From positions 32,130,964 through 32,194,963 of the forward strand of contig OX439001.1 of assembly GCA_949316495.1 (NCBI GenBank): a stretch of DNA of 64,000 nt, in the 5' to 3' direction. The stretch comes from Amphiduros pacificus (lineage: Eukaryota > Annelida > Polychaeta > Phyllodocida > Hesionidae). Shown piece after piece: positions 23,118 through 35,890 of the stretch (position 1 is the first letter of the stretch; each line of letters opens with the position of its first letter). Below the pieces are notes generated by a model, which was given only the letters and a program-made list of their open reading frames with translations, ran no database searches and was not told the DNA's origin. The position numbers and the translations under genes are program-made.

Positions 23118-26100
23118 TTATTCATCATCATCTACTTTCTGCGTTGGGACTAAAGCTCCACCAATCAGTCCATTTGCCGTATTGAAGAGGTTGATGGGAG
23201 TGGTGCCATCTGTGATCAGGGTTGATTTCAGACCCAGACTCTGCAGTAGTTTCACCTGAAAAACAGAAAAAGATGCATAATCAGATGTCTTCACTTTATC
23301 AATTTCCTTGATAATTATGAGATTGTTATATTTATTTCATTCAGCCATTAAAGTACTTTCATAATAAAAAAGGCACCTTAAAAAGAAAGCGGAAGATTCT
23401 AGTTATACACACCTGCATCTCAGGTCCGGCTGTAGCAATGGCCTGGATGGTCTGAGGACCGATGGCAGATACCATGTCTTTGAACTTCTGTACCTCGATT
23501 TCGGACATCTCACGATTCTTGGTGATCTCCATATCATTCTGCTCGCGGACATATTTCATCTCTGCATCCCGGGCCTGAGTGAGTCTTTCTAGGTCGGACT
23601 CAGCCTCAATCTTTGTGGCCTGGGCCTTGAGTTTAGCCTGCTCCACGGCAGCCTCACCCTCGATGCGCGCAGCCTCGGCACGGCTCTGGGCCTCAGCCTT
23701 GGCCTGACCGGTGCTTTCCACTGCAGCACTGTTAGCCTGAAGCTCCAGAAGCTCCTTGCGAGATCTCTCGGCTTCTGCCTCATCGCTGATCTTCTGACGT
23801 TCCAGACGTCCCTTTGCTTCCTGCTCAAGGCGCTCTGCCTCGTGCCTAAAATAGGAAGATATTGTCACTTAACTTAACACTTAACCGCTTTTTAATGATT
23901 ATATTATCAGACAACTGAGACAGACATGATGGATATTACACCTAAACATAGGCCAATGACCTCACTGCTATGCTGATCATTGTTTTTTGTAATGTTTGGG
24001 AACATTTTCTGGAAGTTGCCTCATAAAAGATCATTTAAATCCTTTCCCAGAGCAGACTTGAGCAGAAGATAATTTTGTAAATTAAATTGTGTAAAAATAA
24101 AAAAATAATCACCTTGCGGTAGCCTCCTGTGAGTTGGTTGTGATCTCGATGGCGAGCTGGACAGACTTCATCAGGGCATCCCTGGTCCTCTGGTCTACGG
24201 GCTCCACAGACTGAATGTCAATGCTGGTGATGCTGAGGTTATTCTGAGGGAATGCAAACTTGTCTCGCACTTTCTTGTTCTCGTCCATGCCAAACACTGA
24301 GGCACGGATCACCTTGGCAGAGTTCTGCAATCATACAAGGTATTACAAAATAAAGATGAAATTATTTCTAAGTTTTAAAATAAATTGCAAACTATCCAAG
24401 GTCTCATACAAGGTGATCGAATGATTATTTATCATTTATGCAAGATTCCAAATAGCTCATTACTTTAGAATAGAGGATATTCTTCTGCCATCACTTGTTG
24501 AACCTGAATTTCACAACCAACCTTGAGCACAATCTTATAACTATATTGTGTTAAATGAAGGTGCTGTTTTCTTATGAGTAAACAGGTAGTGTTTAACCAA
24601 TAGACAAAAAGTCAACTAAAATGCCAACTAACAAGTTAGCAGTATGAAACTCAATACCTTAATAAGGTATTCCTAACAAATGTTGATTTAAAAAAATCAA
24701 GCTCGCGTAAGTTTGCAAAATCCCAAGGCAAAAAAAAAAACCAAGGCAAAATCTTCTTACTCTACTACACACTCACAAATCACTTCTCAAACAAAAGTGA
24801 CATCTGACTGTGTAATCAGAATTATTGAGCCAAAACATGGCCGCCATAGACCGATAATCGGGGCAGGCTCCATAGACTTACGGCTTAATCATCTTGAAAC
24901 CTCGAACATCTTGCCCTAAAGGCAAAACAAACGCGAGCGAAAATCTAACACAGGTTAAATGCAACAATTGTGTTTACCACAAAAGTGTTTACCATGATCT
25001 TTGTGTCAGACAGATTATCTTGATCTTTGTGGCATATAGGTTATCATGATATTTGTCTCATACTGGTTATTTTGATCTTTGTCTCAGAAGAATTATCATG
25101 ATTTTTGTGGCAAATAGGTTTCCTTCAACAAAACAATCTCCATTTGTAAGGCATAAAGGTAGACTTTTATAGCTCAATTGGTCTGCAGTGCCAAATTACA
25201 ATATCATTGACAATCATTTTTGTGAAAGAGCAGGTCATGAATGTCGGTGCTGATTTCGAAAAAAAAAAAAAAAAAAGATTTTGCAGGACAGAATGATATT
25301 TGCTTAGGAGGTCAATATTCATATCTTTGATATTTGACTCCAGGACCCACACCCCTTTATCCTTTATATCTTAATTTTACTTTAACCTGACTAACTTAAC
25401 CCTAAATTATTGGTATATATAAAAGCTCCAACAAACAGCCCTACAAAGCCTAACTTTTTAATTTGATTTCTAACCTCATCTGTGGGGAGAAGTCTTCCGA
25501 ACACAGCTGTACGAATGACAATGGCTGAATTCTGTAAAGACACTTGCCATTAAAGTGAATTCAATGAAATCTCTCAAAATGGCATCCTGCATAATCTTAT
25601 CACAAATCAACTGACATGTTTAATAGACCTAACAACGTTTGATTTTACAAGACGTGCAACAAGTACCAAAAAATGACTCCAAAATTAATTTGCTTTTGAT
25701 ACGTTTTGATAAGTTGTTGTAAACAGGTAACATAGCTAACCTTATGGAAGTCGTCAAACTTGACGCTGGCAACGGCTCCTCTCACTCGGGACGCGATAGC
25801 TTTGCAAGCATCTCCCACAAAGTCTGGGACAGAGAACAATTTGGCAGCTTCTGTTTCATCAGTCTTGTCTGAGATTTCAAAATGCCTAAAGAAGAAAGAG
25901 TAACATAGTCTTAGCAACAAGACATATTTTTCACTGATAGACAAGTGTTAATTTATCTTTACATTCCTCCATTGAATTTTGAAAAAAAAGGTGCAAGGTA
26001 TGAGTTGTTGGTCTGAAATGTTGTAATTTTTTTCAAGCTTCACCCTTATGCCCTTAATTCAACAAATCCTCGGTGTATCATTATAATCATAATTCAACAT

Positions 26101-29100
26101 GCCCCATTGATGTTATATGGGGTGGGGTGGCCAAGGGTTAAGGTATTGCCACACTTACCAGTTGTAGGAGAGCTGGAGTGAGAGGCGGGCGTGGTCAGCT
26201 GTCTCCACGGTGATGATGTCTGTGCAGAAGTCTGGCCCAAGAAGCAGACACAGGGATTTGATCATGTTGGGCTTCTTGGGTTTGCCACCGGAGATGCTCA
26301 GCTGAGTAAACTGCTCATCTGGACCCAGCATCACCAACTCTGGACCAAATACAACTCTGAAAATAGATTTAAAATAGATTTTTCACTAAAATATCAAAAA
26401 CACCAGGTCTTTATTCAGAGATATCACCCCACATAGAAAACTATGGTCATTTTACAAATATAATTCTAGCCAATTTTCCCTTAGGATTCATAATAATAGT
26501 CAAGCAGGAGAGCCCCCTGGTACCTGCTACAGTCACCAGTCTTATATAATAATGGCTGAAATTAGCTGCCTGAGAGTACTCTCATAAACTTTGCAATACA
26601 AAAATAGATATCCTATTTTTACCAACCTGGCCTTCTTCTCCTTGTAATCATAGATCTGCACTGCGGCGTTGTGTGGCACACGGAAGGACACTACTTTTGT
26701 TTTGTCTCTGGCTCCACTGCCCCCCTTGCCCTTGTTATAGTCCCCACGGTCAGCCACAGGATCCTTTCCCAGCATCAGCAGCTGCTCCACTGCTGGCGGT
26801 AGGTCCTTCTCCCACAGTTCCTCATCCTGGTTCAGCATGTATGTCTCGCCAGTCACGGCTCGCACCTTGCCACTCTTCACGTCCCTCACGTAGATACCTT
26901 CGTTCTCGTCCAAGGGAATTGCTGTACGTTTGGTGACCACCTCGACCTCGACAGGTGCTACATACTCTGCTGGTCCCCGAATCATCCAACGGTCTCCAGG
27001 GTTACGTTCCTTATCCTGTAGCCGTGGCAACATATTCCTTTAATATTTTCTCTTAACTTTTTTATGATTGCAATATTGTTTATGTATTGGAAACAGAATA
27101 TGTATTTTTTCTTTAGAAAAAAATCATAAATATAGCAACATCATCCAAACAAATTAGCAAATTGCCAATGGTTCTTTAAAAATATCTCTTCTTCAAAATG
27201 TCATAACACTATCAGCATTTCATATGGTTAGGGCTACAAGAACATAATTCAAATTCACTGTTACCATCCTACTCAGACCTTTTAAATACTGCCCATCCAG
27301 AGATGTGGACATGACATGAAGGTCAATCAAATAATCAAACTTTTCTCATGCAACTTATCTGTTTCTGATTTATTGTGTTGTTGTTGTCAACTAATATTAT
27401 GCTTAACAAATTCAATGCTCTGCTGTTAAAACTTATTCCTGATATTATTTTCCCAGGCAGTGTATGTTTTTTTTGTAAGTTGTGTAAGTTGTGTTGTAAA
27501 AAAGGTAACAAGATTAAAACTACAGATAAACTTGAGTGTCTTATGTCAAGCCAGAGAAAACCAGTTGGATGCGTACTAATGGGTAATCACTCGGCTAACC
27601 AGATAGATTGTGAGTGGCATAAAACTTAAGTCAGCACAATATTTAATGCATACAAGGTCATGCACTATCCAACTCACAAATGTCAATCCCTTTTGTGCTA
27701 AAAGGATGTCAAACAGTAACCTAGTTACATAAATTATTCTCCAAATTATGAACATATTGTGTAGGATACATGTCGTAAACAACACCTGATATTTGGTGTT
27801 ATGTAAAATGTTCCATTATGTGATCTTCACTCCTGTGAGCTTGAAAATATCACCATATGTCAAAATCCTATTTGGCCTTTGAATAGGTCAATGTGACCCA
27901 GTTACATTGATAATTCCTCTGAGCCAACCCTAGTTCAATCACATATACCAAGTTACATTGATATTGCTGTATTCTATAATATAATCAATACATTAATTAC
28001 TTCACAAGAGAAGTTGTTCTTGTGCGGGTCATGACCTTGACCCAAGGTCATAAAAAGCACCAATATAAATTATCATGGATATTGACCAATATTTACATAA
28101 TATCAAGATCTAATCTCTGATTTGTAAAGAAATTGATTCACAATATTTTGGAAGTTGTAATCTATATGGCCTTTAAGTAGGTCACTGGGACCTAGTTACA
28201 TATTTTTTTCAAAAAAAATTATGAACAATGATAATGTGTAATCTATTTGCGGTGTTTTTCAATTAAGACTCAGAGGAATTATCAGTTTCACATCTACCAA
28301 GTTATATCAATATTACTGTATGTCAGAAAATACAGCATTCACAAGTAAAGTTGCTTCTGTGCTGGTCATGACCTTGACTTTGACCTTGACTCAAGGTCAC
28401 AAGATGTTCTGCCGAAAAAATTTCTTTGGCCTACATATTATCATATTATAGTATCTAGTCCCTGTGTCAGAGCATAACTGAATGAGGAAGAAAACAAAGT
28501 GTGGCGGCAGCCTGAGCAGTGGAAACGGAGTATGGTATTAAGCATTAATCCTATAATTCGGTGTTTTGAAAGCTTATCCCCATATGAACATCATGACAAA
28601 CTGAAGTTTTACATAAACTTATAAAATAAGTTGCTATAAGAGATAGAAGTTGTACTCCTAGCAGAGGTCTGTCTCGGCCATCAGCGGCACGTGACGGGTA
28701 GCATGAACTTTTTATACCTCAATTGAGGCTCTAAGTAGGGTAGCACTGTTTGATGCCATTCTGGCACTATTCAAATGACAATATATTTCATGATGAAGTA
28801 CATTGCCTTACTCTTATGACGTCATTTTACCTTTCAGTGCTTCTATAAAACTTTCAGTGCCTCTATAACACATAAAAATGACGCCTAGAAAGAAGTGTGC
28901 TTTCATTAGGGGGCTATATATTAGGGTCTTGTTCAAATAGATTTTCACAGACACTGATGGGGATGCATCAATCAAAACATTAATAGACATGAAAGACAAA
29001 TATATATATCATCAATATGTGAATTCTAAACGTTTTTTGCAAATTTGGGGCATGCCACCATCATCCAGGAGTAAGCTTTATACAAAAGCATACCACCATC

Positions 29101-32100
29101 AAGCAGTAGATTTGATAAAATAGCATACCACCAGAAGGTAATATATTTTGTGCAGACCAGCAAGAGACATTAGTGTTTGAGTGCACAGTATATTTTAGAG
29201 ATACAGCAACACTGGAAGAAGAACTACAGTTCTGCTATTAATACAGTGTTAGGCAGAACCAAGGAATCAAGGTGAAAGCAAAAGTTATTGAATGATTTTT
29301 ATGATAACTTCTCATACCCCATTCTGGAGAAAAAGAAAATAGTATAATTTAGTAAATTTTGTGCTGGTGGACAAATATTTAGTCAGTGCTATGAGTTTTA
29401 ATATATATATTGATCTATACAGTACAATGGTTAAATAAATTTGCATATTTGCACATATATATAATTTGAAAATGATCTGTGTGTAATTAATTTATCTGTG
29501 ACCAGTGTATTTTGCACCACCAAAGGCTTGTGATGTAATCTATTTGATAGTCTTTTCATCCACCACACCTTCTGTGGCAAATAAACCTGACTCTCATCTA
29601 ATGACCTAACAAAGATAACTCACAAGTGAAAACATAGGCATCAGAGATGCATCAACCCTCAGCCCTGGTAACTCATTGCACAACATTCGCTCCACACAAT
29701 ATTTGTGAACAAAACGTCACTGCACCAAGGCAAATTGATGCAGGGGTAAAAAACCCATAAAATCTACTTCCTTTGATAGCTTAGGTGTGTCAAGTATCAT
29801 GAAACTGTCATCATTTACTCTAGAATTATTGATATGGGCCTGTGACCTTGAAAAGCAGGTTAAGGTCACCGTCCATCAAACTCATCTGGAGTCTTCCCAG
29901 ATTCTTATGTGTGTCAATTTTCATGAAGCTGCCATCATTTGTTCTTAAGTTATCACGATGACAAGGATGATTTCACATAATTGTCCCCGTGACCTTGAAA
30001 TCAGGTGAAGGTCATGTTCCATCAAGAGAAGTCTGAGGTCTTCACCAGATGCTTGTGTGTGTCAAATCTCATAAAGCTGCCATCATTCGTTCTTGAGTTA
30101 TTGCGATTCTTGGGATTTCACATAATTGTCCCTGTGACCTTGAAAAATAAGTCAAGGTCGCCGTCCACCGAACTAGTCCGAGGTTTTCACCAGATGCTTA
30201 TGCGTGTAAAGTTTCATGAAGCTGCCATCATTTGTTCTTAAGTTATCACGATGACAAGGATGATTTCACATAATTGTCCCCGTGACCTTGAAATCAGGTG
30301 AAGGTCATGTTCCATCAAGAGAAGTCTGAGGTCTTCACCAGATGCTTGTGTGTGTCAAATCTCATAAAGCTGCCATCATTCGTTCTTGAGTTATTGCGAT
30401 TCTTGGGATTTCACATAATTGTCCCTGTGACCTTGAAAAATAGGTCAAGGTCGCCGTCCACCGAACTAGTCCGAGGTTTTCACCAGATGCTTATGCGTGT
30501 AAAGTTTCATGAAGCTGCCATCATTTGTTCTTAAGTTATCACGATGACAAGGATGATTTCACATAATTGTCCCCGTGACCTTGAAATCAGGTGAAGGTCA
30601 TGTTCCATCAAGAGAAGTCTGAGGTCTTCACCAGATGCTTGTGTGTGTCAAATCTCATAAAGCTGCCATCATTCGTTCTTGAGTTATTGCGATTCTTGGG
30701 ATTTCACATAATTGTCCCTGTGACCTTGAAAAATAGGTCAAGGTCGCCGTCCACCGAACTAGTCCGAGGTTTTCACCAGATGCTTATGCGTGTAAAGTTT
30801 CATGAAGCTGCCATCATTTGTTCTTAAGTTATCACGATGACAAGGATGATTTCACATAATTGTCCCCGTGACCTTGAAATCAGGTGAAGGTCATGTTCCA
30901 TCAAGAGAAGTCTGAGGTCTTCACCAGATGCTTGTGTGTGTCAAATCTCATAAAGCTGCCATCATTCGTTCTTGAGTTATTGCGATTCTTGGGATTTCAC
31001 ATAATTGTCCCTGTGACCTTGAAAAATAGGTCAAGGTCGCCGTCCACCGAACTAGTCCGAGGTTTTCACCAGATGCTTATGCGTGTAAAGTTTCATGAAG
31101 CTGCCATCATTTGTTCTTAAGTTATCACGATGACAAGGATGATTTCACATAATTGTCCCCGTGACCTTGAAATCAGGTGAAGGTCATGTTCCATCAAGAT
31201 AAGTCTGAGGTCTTCACCAGATGCTTGTGTGTGTCAAATCTCATAAAGCTGCCATCATTCGTTCTTGAGTTATTGCGATTCTTGGGATTTCACATAATTG
31301 TCTGTGACCTTGAAAAATAGGTCAAGGTCGCCGCCCATCGAACTCGTCCGAGGTTTTCATCAGATGCATATGTGTGTAAAGTTTCATGAAGCTGCCATCA
31401 TTTGTTCTCGAGTTATCGCGATGACAAGATGATTTCACATAATTGTCCCTGTGACCTTGAAAAGTTGGTGAAGGTCATGTTTCAAAGGAAAAATTCTGAG
31501 GTCTTCACCAGATGCTTGTGTGTGTCAAATCTCATAAAGCTGCCATCATTCGTTCTTGAGTTATTGCGATTCTTGGGATTTCACATAATTGTCCCTGTGA
31601 CCTTGAAAAATAGGTCAAGGTCGCCATCCATCGAACTCATTCGAGGTTTTCACCAGATGCTTTTGTGTGTCAAGTTTCATGAAGCTGCCATCATTTGTTC
31701 TAGAGTTATCGCGATGACAAGATGATTTTACCTTAATTGTCCCTGTGACTTTGAAAAGTAGGTGAAGGTCATGTTTCATAGAAAAAATTCTGAGGTCTTC
31801 ACCAGATACTTATGTGTGTCAAATCTAATAAAGCTACCATTATTCGTTCTTGAGTTATTGTGATTCTTGGGATTTCACATAATTGTCCCTGTGACCTTGA
31901 AAAATAGGTCAAGGTCGCCGTCCATCGAACTCGTCCGAGGTTTACATCAGATGCATATGTGCGTCAAGTTTAATGAAGCTGCCATCATTTGTTCTCGAGT
32001 TATCGCGATGACAAGATGATTTCACATAATTGTCCCTGTGACCTTGAAAAGTTGGTGAAGGTCATGTTTCATAGAAAAAATTCTGAGGTCTTCACCAGAT

Positions 32101-34799
32101 ACTTATGTGTGTCAAATCTCATAAAGCTACCATTATTCGTTCTTGAGTTATTGTGATTCTTGGGATTTCACATAATTGTTCCTGTGACCTAGAAAAATAG
32201 GTCAAGGTCGCCGTCCATCGAACTCGTCCGAGGTTTTCACCAGATGCATATGTGTGTCAAGTTTCATGAAGCTGCCATCATTTGTTCTTGAGTTATCGCG
32301 ATGACAAGGATGTTCGCTACAGACATACATACAGACATACATACATACCCACGCCAGGAGTACTGCAATACCCTCAGCCTGATTACATCAGGGGCTGAGG
32401 GTAATAAAGGCATTTTGTTAGCGGGATTTTGTTAACAGCCCTAAAATCCATTGGCCATTTTGTTGTATGGCATAAAACTGTGAAAAATATAGAAATTTTA
32501 GATAAATCTGGACCAGTAGAATTTAAAATCTTCTGGTCCATACTGGACCAGTAGGCTGTAGGACCACAGGCCAGTGCTAATGTCAAGCTGTGACTCACCT
32601 CATCAGTGAATTTCTCGTTGGCTCGTAGGATGAGGCCCTCGTTCTCTCCCAGCACGAAGACGGCCTGGATGCCCTTCTCTAGCCGCTCGCCTGGCATGAG
32701 GAAGAAGGACTTCTCGCCCTTCACCAGCTTCTTTCTGCCCAGCTGTGGTTTACCGGAGGCGTCCACGGGGTCCAGAATCATGCAGTACTGCCGGTTGGTC
32801 AGGGTAGTGATATTCACTACTCCCACTACCTGAAATTAATGTTTTTGATGTTCACAAAATTTATACAACTGTCCATTTCGAATTATTTTACTGCTACTGA
32901 AAATGATTTCAGGTTTTTAAGTTCTTTCCATCATTGTTTTGAACATTTTTAAATAATTTGTTTGAAGCCTGGAATTGAACATTAAAAAAAAACACCGAAA
33001 AAATGTTACCTCTTCATATACACTTGGAATGTGGGTCTCTGTGTCAGACATTTTGATCAACCATTCTTCTCCATTCTTTCTTGTGGCACCAAAATCATCT
33101 TTAAATGTTCTCAGAGACCTCATATGCAGAGCCTGTTTTTCGGTCAGCACGTATGCATTGACAATGTCCACTACTTCCTCGTAGGCCCCGGGCAGATAAG
33201 CTCCGGTCTTCTTGACCAGCCATTCCTCTCCGGTGACTCGCTCAATACCCTGACGATCTACACATTCCTTGCGAGCCCTAAGCCTGATGGCCTGGTTGGG
33301 ACGTATTACTGTGGCTCGGATTGTTTCATCTACAACGTTCTCCTTGCGGGGAATGTAAGTACCTGAAATAATTACAACATAGATATTTGCATTTTTGTTT
33401 TCTTTAACTTTTACCAGAACAAATTTGATTTGTGGGTGATTCAAATTAAGTCAAGTCAAAATATTTGAATGGAAAAATGGCAAAGATTCTAAAAGCTGAG
33501 GTGCCGCTCCTCCTCCTCTAGCGCCTCCGGTGCGGAGGTGTTTGTGGTTTCTGTTGTCCTCTTTGTGGAGGTGCGGTGGGGAAACCCCTTGTGGTAGATG
33601 TGTGAGCTGTTATATGAGCAATATAATGCTTTAAACCGATGTTTGGTTGTTACACGTGGTGTTTTTGGAGGTTGTTCGGACTTTTTTGTCAATTCAAATC
33701 TGTTTGGATTGTTGATTTAATATTTTAAAATTTAAGGGCCCTCTCCCTTGAAGCATTCGGACTGTTTCGTTTATGTTGTGCTTTGGACCACCCCATGGAG
33801 AGGTAAGAAATGTTCATTTTTAAACAAATTTTATTGTTCCCGTTTCTTTCTTTTGTGGGTTGCAGGATTATTTTCACTAAGTACATAGGATAGATACCTT
33901 AATTTTTGTTGGGTTCTTGGCCATCTTTTCAGCTATTTCTTACTTTCAAAATAATTATTTATTCTCAGTAAAACTACACTTAAAACTAATTTTGACAGGC
34001 CAATGTGTCTTTAGTATATTAATACTCTATAATTGTTAACCTGTTTACCTACAAAAACACAAATTTGATTTGTGAGTGATTTGTCTTTATTATATATAAA
34101 TACTTATACTTATACTTATTTACCTGGTCCCTCAAAGAGCCACTCATCTCCTGCGACACGTTTCTCTCCAGTCTCTGACTCAAAGTCCAGGATGGCTCTG
34201 AGCCTGAGTGCGGAGTTGGCAGCTACCACTTTGAGAGGTGAGACAGCCTGTTTGAGAACCTCCCCTGGCCATAGAGGGAAGGGGTCCTGAGCCAGGCGTA
34301 TGTCCTGGTCAGCGTGCTGCAGCTTAGCCTGACCATTTTTGTCTCTGACGACCTCTACTTCTGCATTGCGTACTACAGGGTTCTCAATGATACAGTAGTG
34401 CCTAGGGGGCACTGTGATCATCTTCTCCGGACCAAACACAACCCTAAAATTACATGTATTATTTATATGAATAAAGCTTAAAATGGCTTTTGGATATTGT
34501 ATCATAAATTGCAAATATTTTGCATGACTATTGGAGTGAATTTTCCTCCAAATTAATGTGATGTGCATGGCCTCCAATAAGGGGTACAATTAAAAAATAA
34601 AATAAAATAGGAATGAAGATTCAAATGCAACACCAAATTTTTTGTTTTACATTTACCTCTCATTGTCCTGTCTGATGAAGGTATGTGGTCCGATCTCCAG
34701 GCGTGTGACATTTGTGTTCTGGTCCAGCACATGGAGGTAGTAGTAGGGCGGAATGCGGTAGAGAGATTCATCTGACGCTGAGCGACGTGTGGATGCCAT
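23118..34799 (-). CDS. MVP: Major vault protein, paralogue B (10 coding exons)
   Basis: Second complete vault shell protein, in tandem with paralogue A and on the same strand. Coding exons in transcript order: 34799-34657, 34443-34124, 33362-33010, 32829-32599, 27015-26627, 26356-26159, 25885-25741, 24324-24113, 23845-23413, 23255-23118. All junctions are GT-AG and in frame, giving 853 aa. Domain order matches A: MVP repeats to about residue 479, shoulder ([20 protein letters not shown]), cap helix from about 635 to 795, cap end ([11 protein letters not shown]). The N-terminus [20 protein letters not shown] lacks A's Asp/Arg-rich stretch; the C-terminus ends VDDDE. Exons 2+3+4 together equal A's exon 2 in length (904 nt), and exons 8+9+10 equal A's exon 6 (783 nt), so gene structure is otherwise conserved. 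A possible extra in-frame exon lies between exons 7 and 8. Introns hold several mobile elements. Confidence 0.97.
24700..24941. mobile_element. MITE with GCTCGCG ends in MVP-B, copy 1
   Basis: The ends AAGCTCGCGTAAGTTTGC and, on the other strand, TTCGCTCGCGTTTGTTTTGC are imperfect inverted repeats. The body contains CAAAACATGGCCGCCATAGA and a Ser/Lys-rich spurious frame. Inverted copies occur at about 51947-52190 and 52205-52440. It lies in the intron between the extra exon and exon 8 of MVP-B. Confidence 0.6.
24985..25130. repeat. Short diverged tandem repeat in MVP-B intron
   Basis: About four diverged copies of a unit of roughly 34 bp built around TTATCNTGATCTTTGTGGCA. A poly-A run follows downstream at 25259. 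No function is evident. Confidence 0.6.
25475..25531 (-). other. MVP: Candidate duplicated mini-exon (8a) of MVP-B
   Basis: A 57-nt segment with a good acceptor (TCTTTACAG) and donor (GAG|GTTAG), open in frame, encodes [19 protein letters not shown]. The next exon starts [18 protein letters not shown], so this is a partial duplicate of the start of exon 8. Its phase is 0-0: inclusion between exons 7 and 8 adds 19 residues without a frame change. It cannot replace exon 8, because exon 8 ends in phase 2. MVP-A has no such sequence in its 124-nt intron at this place. It may be a regulated cassette or an unused relic. Confidence 0.6.
28530..29048. mobile_element. Decayed inverted copy of the 13075-13588 MITE
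   Basis: Read on the minus strand this matches the MITE in MVP-A intron 4 over most of its length (for example the segments around CCCCATATGAACATCATGAC and TGTGAATTCTAAACG). The terminal repeats are degraded and no TTAA pair remains clear. It lies in the large intron between exons 4 and 5 of MVP-B. Confidence 0.65.
29763..32404. mobile_element. Pearl/Helentron-like repeat element with tandem core, copy 2
   Basis: Same head and tail as the copy at 20463-22034. The core is longer: a 293-bp dimer begins at 30005, 30298, 30591 and 30884 and continues into diverged units to about 32300. The first four are nearly identical, which shows very recent unequal exchange or conversion. A dense ACAT/ACAG microsatellite (32318-32350) precedes the palindromic tail. 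Repeated open frames of 78 codons in the core are artefacts of the repeat. The element sits in the intron between exons 4 and 5 of MVP-B. Confidence 0.78.
33419..34081. other. Segment bounded by 23-bp direct repeats in MVP-B intron 2
   Basis: ACAAATTTGATTTGTG followed by RGTGATT occurs at 33419-33441 and 34059-34081. Between them is a sequence richer in G+C than the rest of the intron (33490-33680). This could be an inserted element with a long target-site duplication, or a local rearrangement. I do not recognise its content. Confidence 0.35.
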
Positions 34800-35015
34800 G
34801 ATCACTGCTTAACCTGTCAACACTGCAACAAACAGCACAACCTTGACCATCCAATAAACCAAGCAGGGCTCAATAGAGCATACAGGGCTCAATAAAACAT
34901 ACAGGGTTCAATAAAACAAATAGGGTCCTATAGAACATACAGGGTTCTATAGAACATACAGGGTTCTATAGAACATACAGGGCTCAATAAAACAAATAGG
35001 CTTCTATAGAACATA

Positions 35016-35760
35016 CTAGAGATGGGCGCCGTTAGTAATTTAGCGAGACGATACTGATACCGAGACTTTATAAACGATACCAATACTTGCACGATACCGA
35101 TACCTGACAATAAGGCTGCCATACTGTCCCATTGAAAACAACACACCTGAACTTCACAAACAAAATTGAAAGTGCACAAAAAAAGTGCACCTTTTTTAAT
35201 TCAATAAAGAACGTATACCGTAATATCCCTAATAGTCCTGTCTGAAGCCTATCTACAGACCAGGCCTTGGTGACTGGGGTAGTGGAGCTACAATCCACAG
35301 GGGCTTGCTATCTCAGTAATTAATATACAAACAGTACTCATAGCTTCACTTGTAATATGCATTCAAACATATCAAAGAAAACACACACCCCTTTTGATGT
35401 TTGCCACAAATACTTGAATATTTGTCAATTTTACATGATGCTACACTGTAAACAACTCCTCATGTTTGCATCAATGTGTAAGATCTGACACCTGAATGCT
35501 GGGTGAGGGTCACATGTGGGTCACAGTATGGTACCCAGTAGCACACCCCAGCCTCTTGTAACTTAATTGTTTAATTACCCTATAGGCATGTGGCCAAGTG
35601 GGGGAACTTCAGGGCTCCACACTGATAATAGATAATACTGTAGGTTAGAACAGTACCAGTTCCAAGAATCGGTTGAAGTAGAAAGAACCGGGACGGTTCC
35701 AAAACATTAGAAACCGACGGGTTGGGTTCCCGGGACTCTTCAGTACCGGGGCCCATCCCG
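35016..35760. mobile_element. hAT-like non-autonomous element inserted in the tandem array
   Basis: The left end CTAGAGATGGGCGCC and the right end (other strand) CGGGATGGGCCCCGGTACTG are inverted-repeat-like and typical of hAT termini. AGAACATA, part of the surrounding repeat unit, is duplicated at both borders (35008-35015 and 35761-35768), and the array resumes in register: an 8-bp target-site duplication. The interior (35255-35625) matches 19781-20150. No transposase frame is present. Confidence 0.8.
35255..35625. repeat. Copy of the 19781-20150 sequence inside the hAT-like element
   Basis: It runs from GACCAGGCCTTGGTGACTGG to the region of GTGGGGGAACTTCAGGGCTC and aligns with the copy upstream of MVP-A. 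It is flanked on both sides by hAT-like subterminal sequence, so it is either cargo captured by the element or part of the family's normal body. Confidence 0.75.
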
Positions 35761-35890
35761 AGAACATACAGGGCTCAATAAAACAAATAGGGTTCTATAG
35801 AACATACAGGGCTCAATAAAACAAATAGGGTTCTTTAGAACATACAGGGCTCAATAAAACAAATAGGGTTCAATAGAACATACAGGGCTC

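Larger units (their letters stand above)
34860..35890. repeat. Tandem repeat around AGAACATACAGGGCTCAATA, split by an insertion
   Basis: Short units (about 26-40 bp) alternating ACATACAGGGCTCAATAAAA and CAAATAGGGTTCTATAGA run from 34860 to 35015 and continue at 35761-35890. The two halves are separated by an hAT-like element. The array lies directly upstream of the MVP-B first coding exon. Confidence 0.85.

Noticed and set aside
27800-28450. Another pearl-like element
   Set aside because: It contains CAAGGTCA-rich sentences similar to the family, but neither the shared head nor the palindromic tail is present, so at most it is an old fragment.
30005-31120. Four near-identical 78-codon open frames on the plus strand
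   Set aside because: They are one frame of the 293-bp tandem unit of the pearl-like element. Spacing equals the repeat period and there are no protein motifs.
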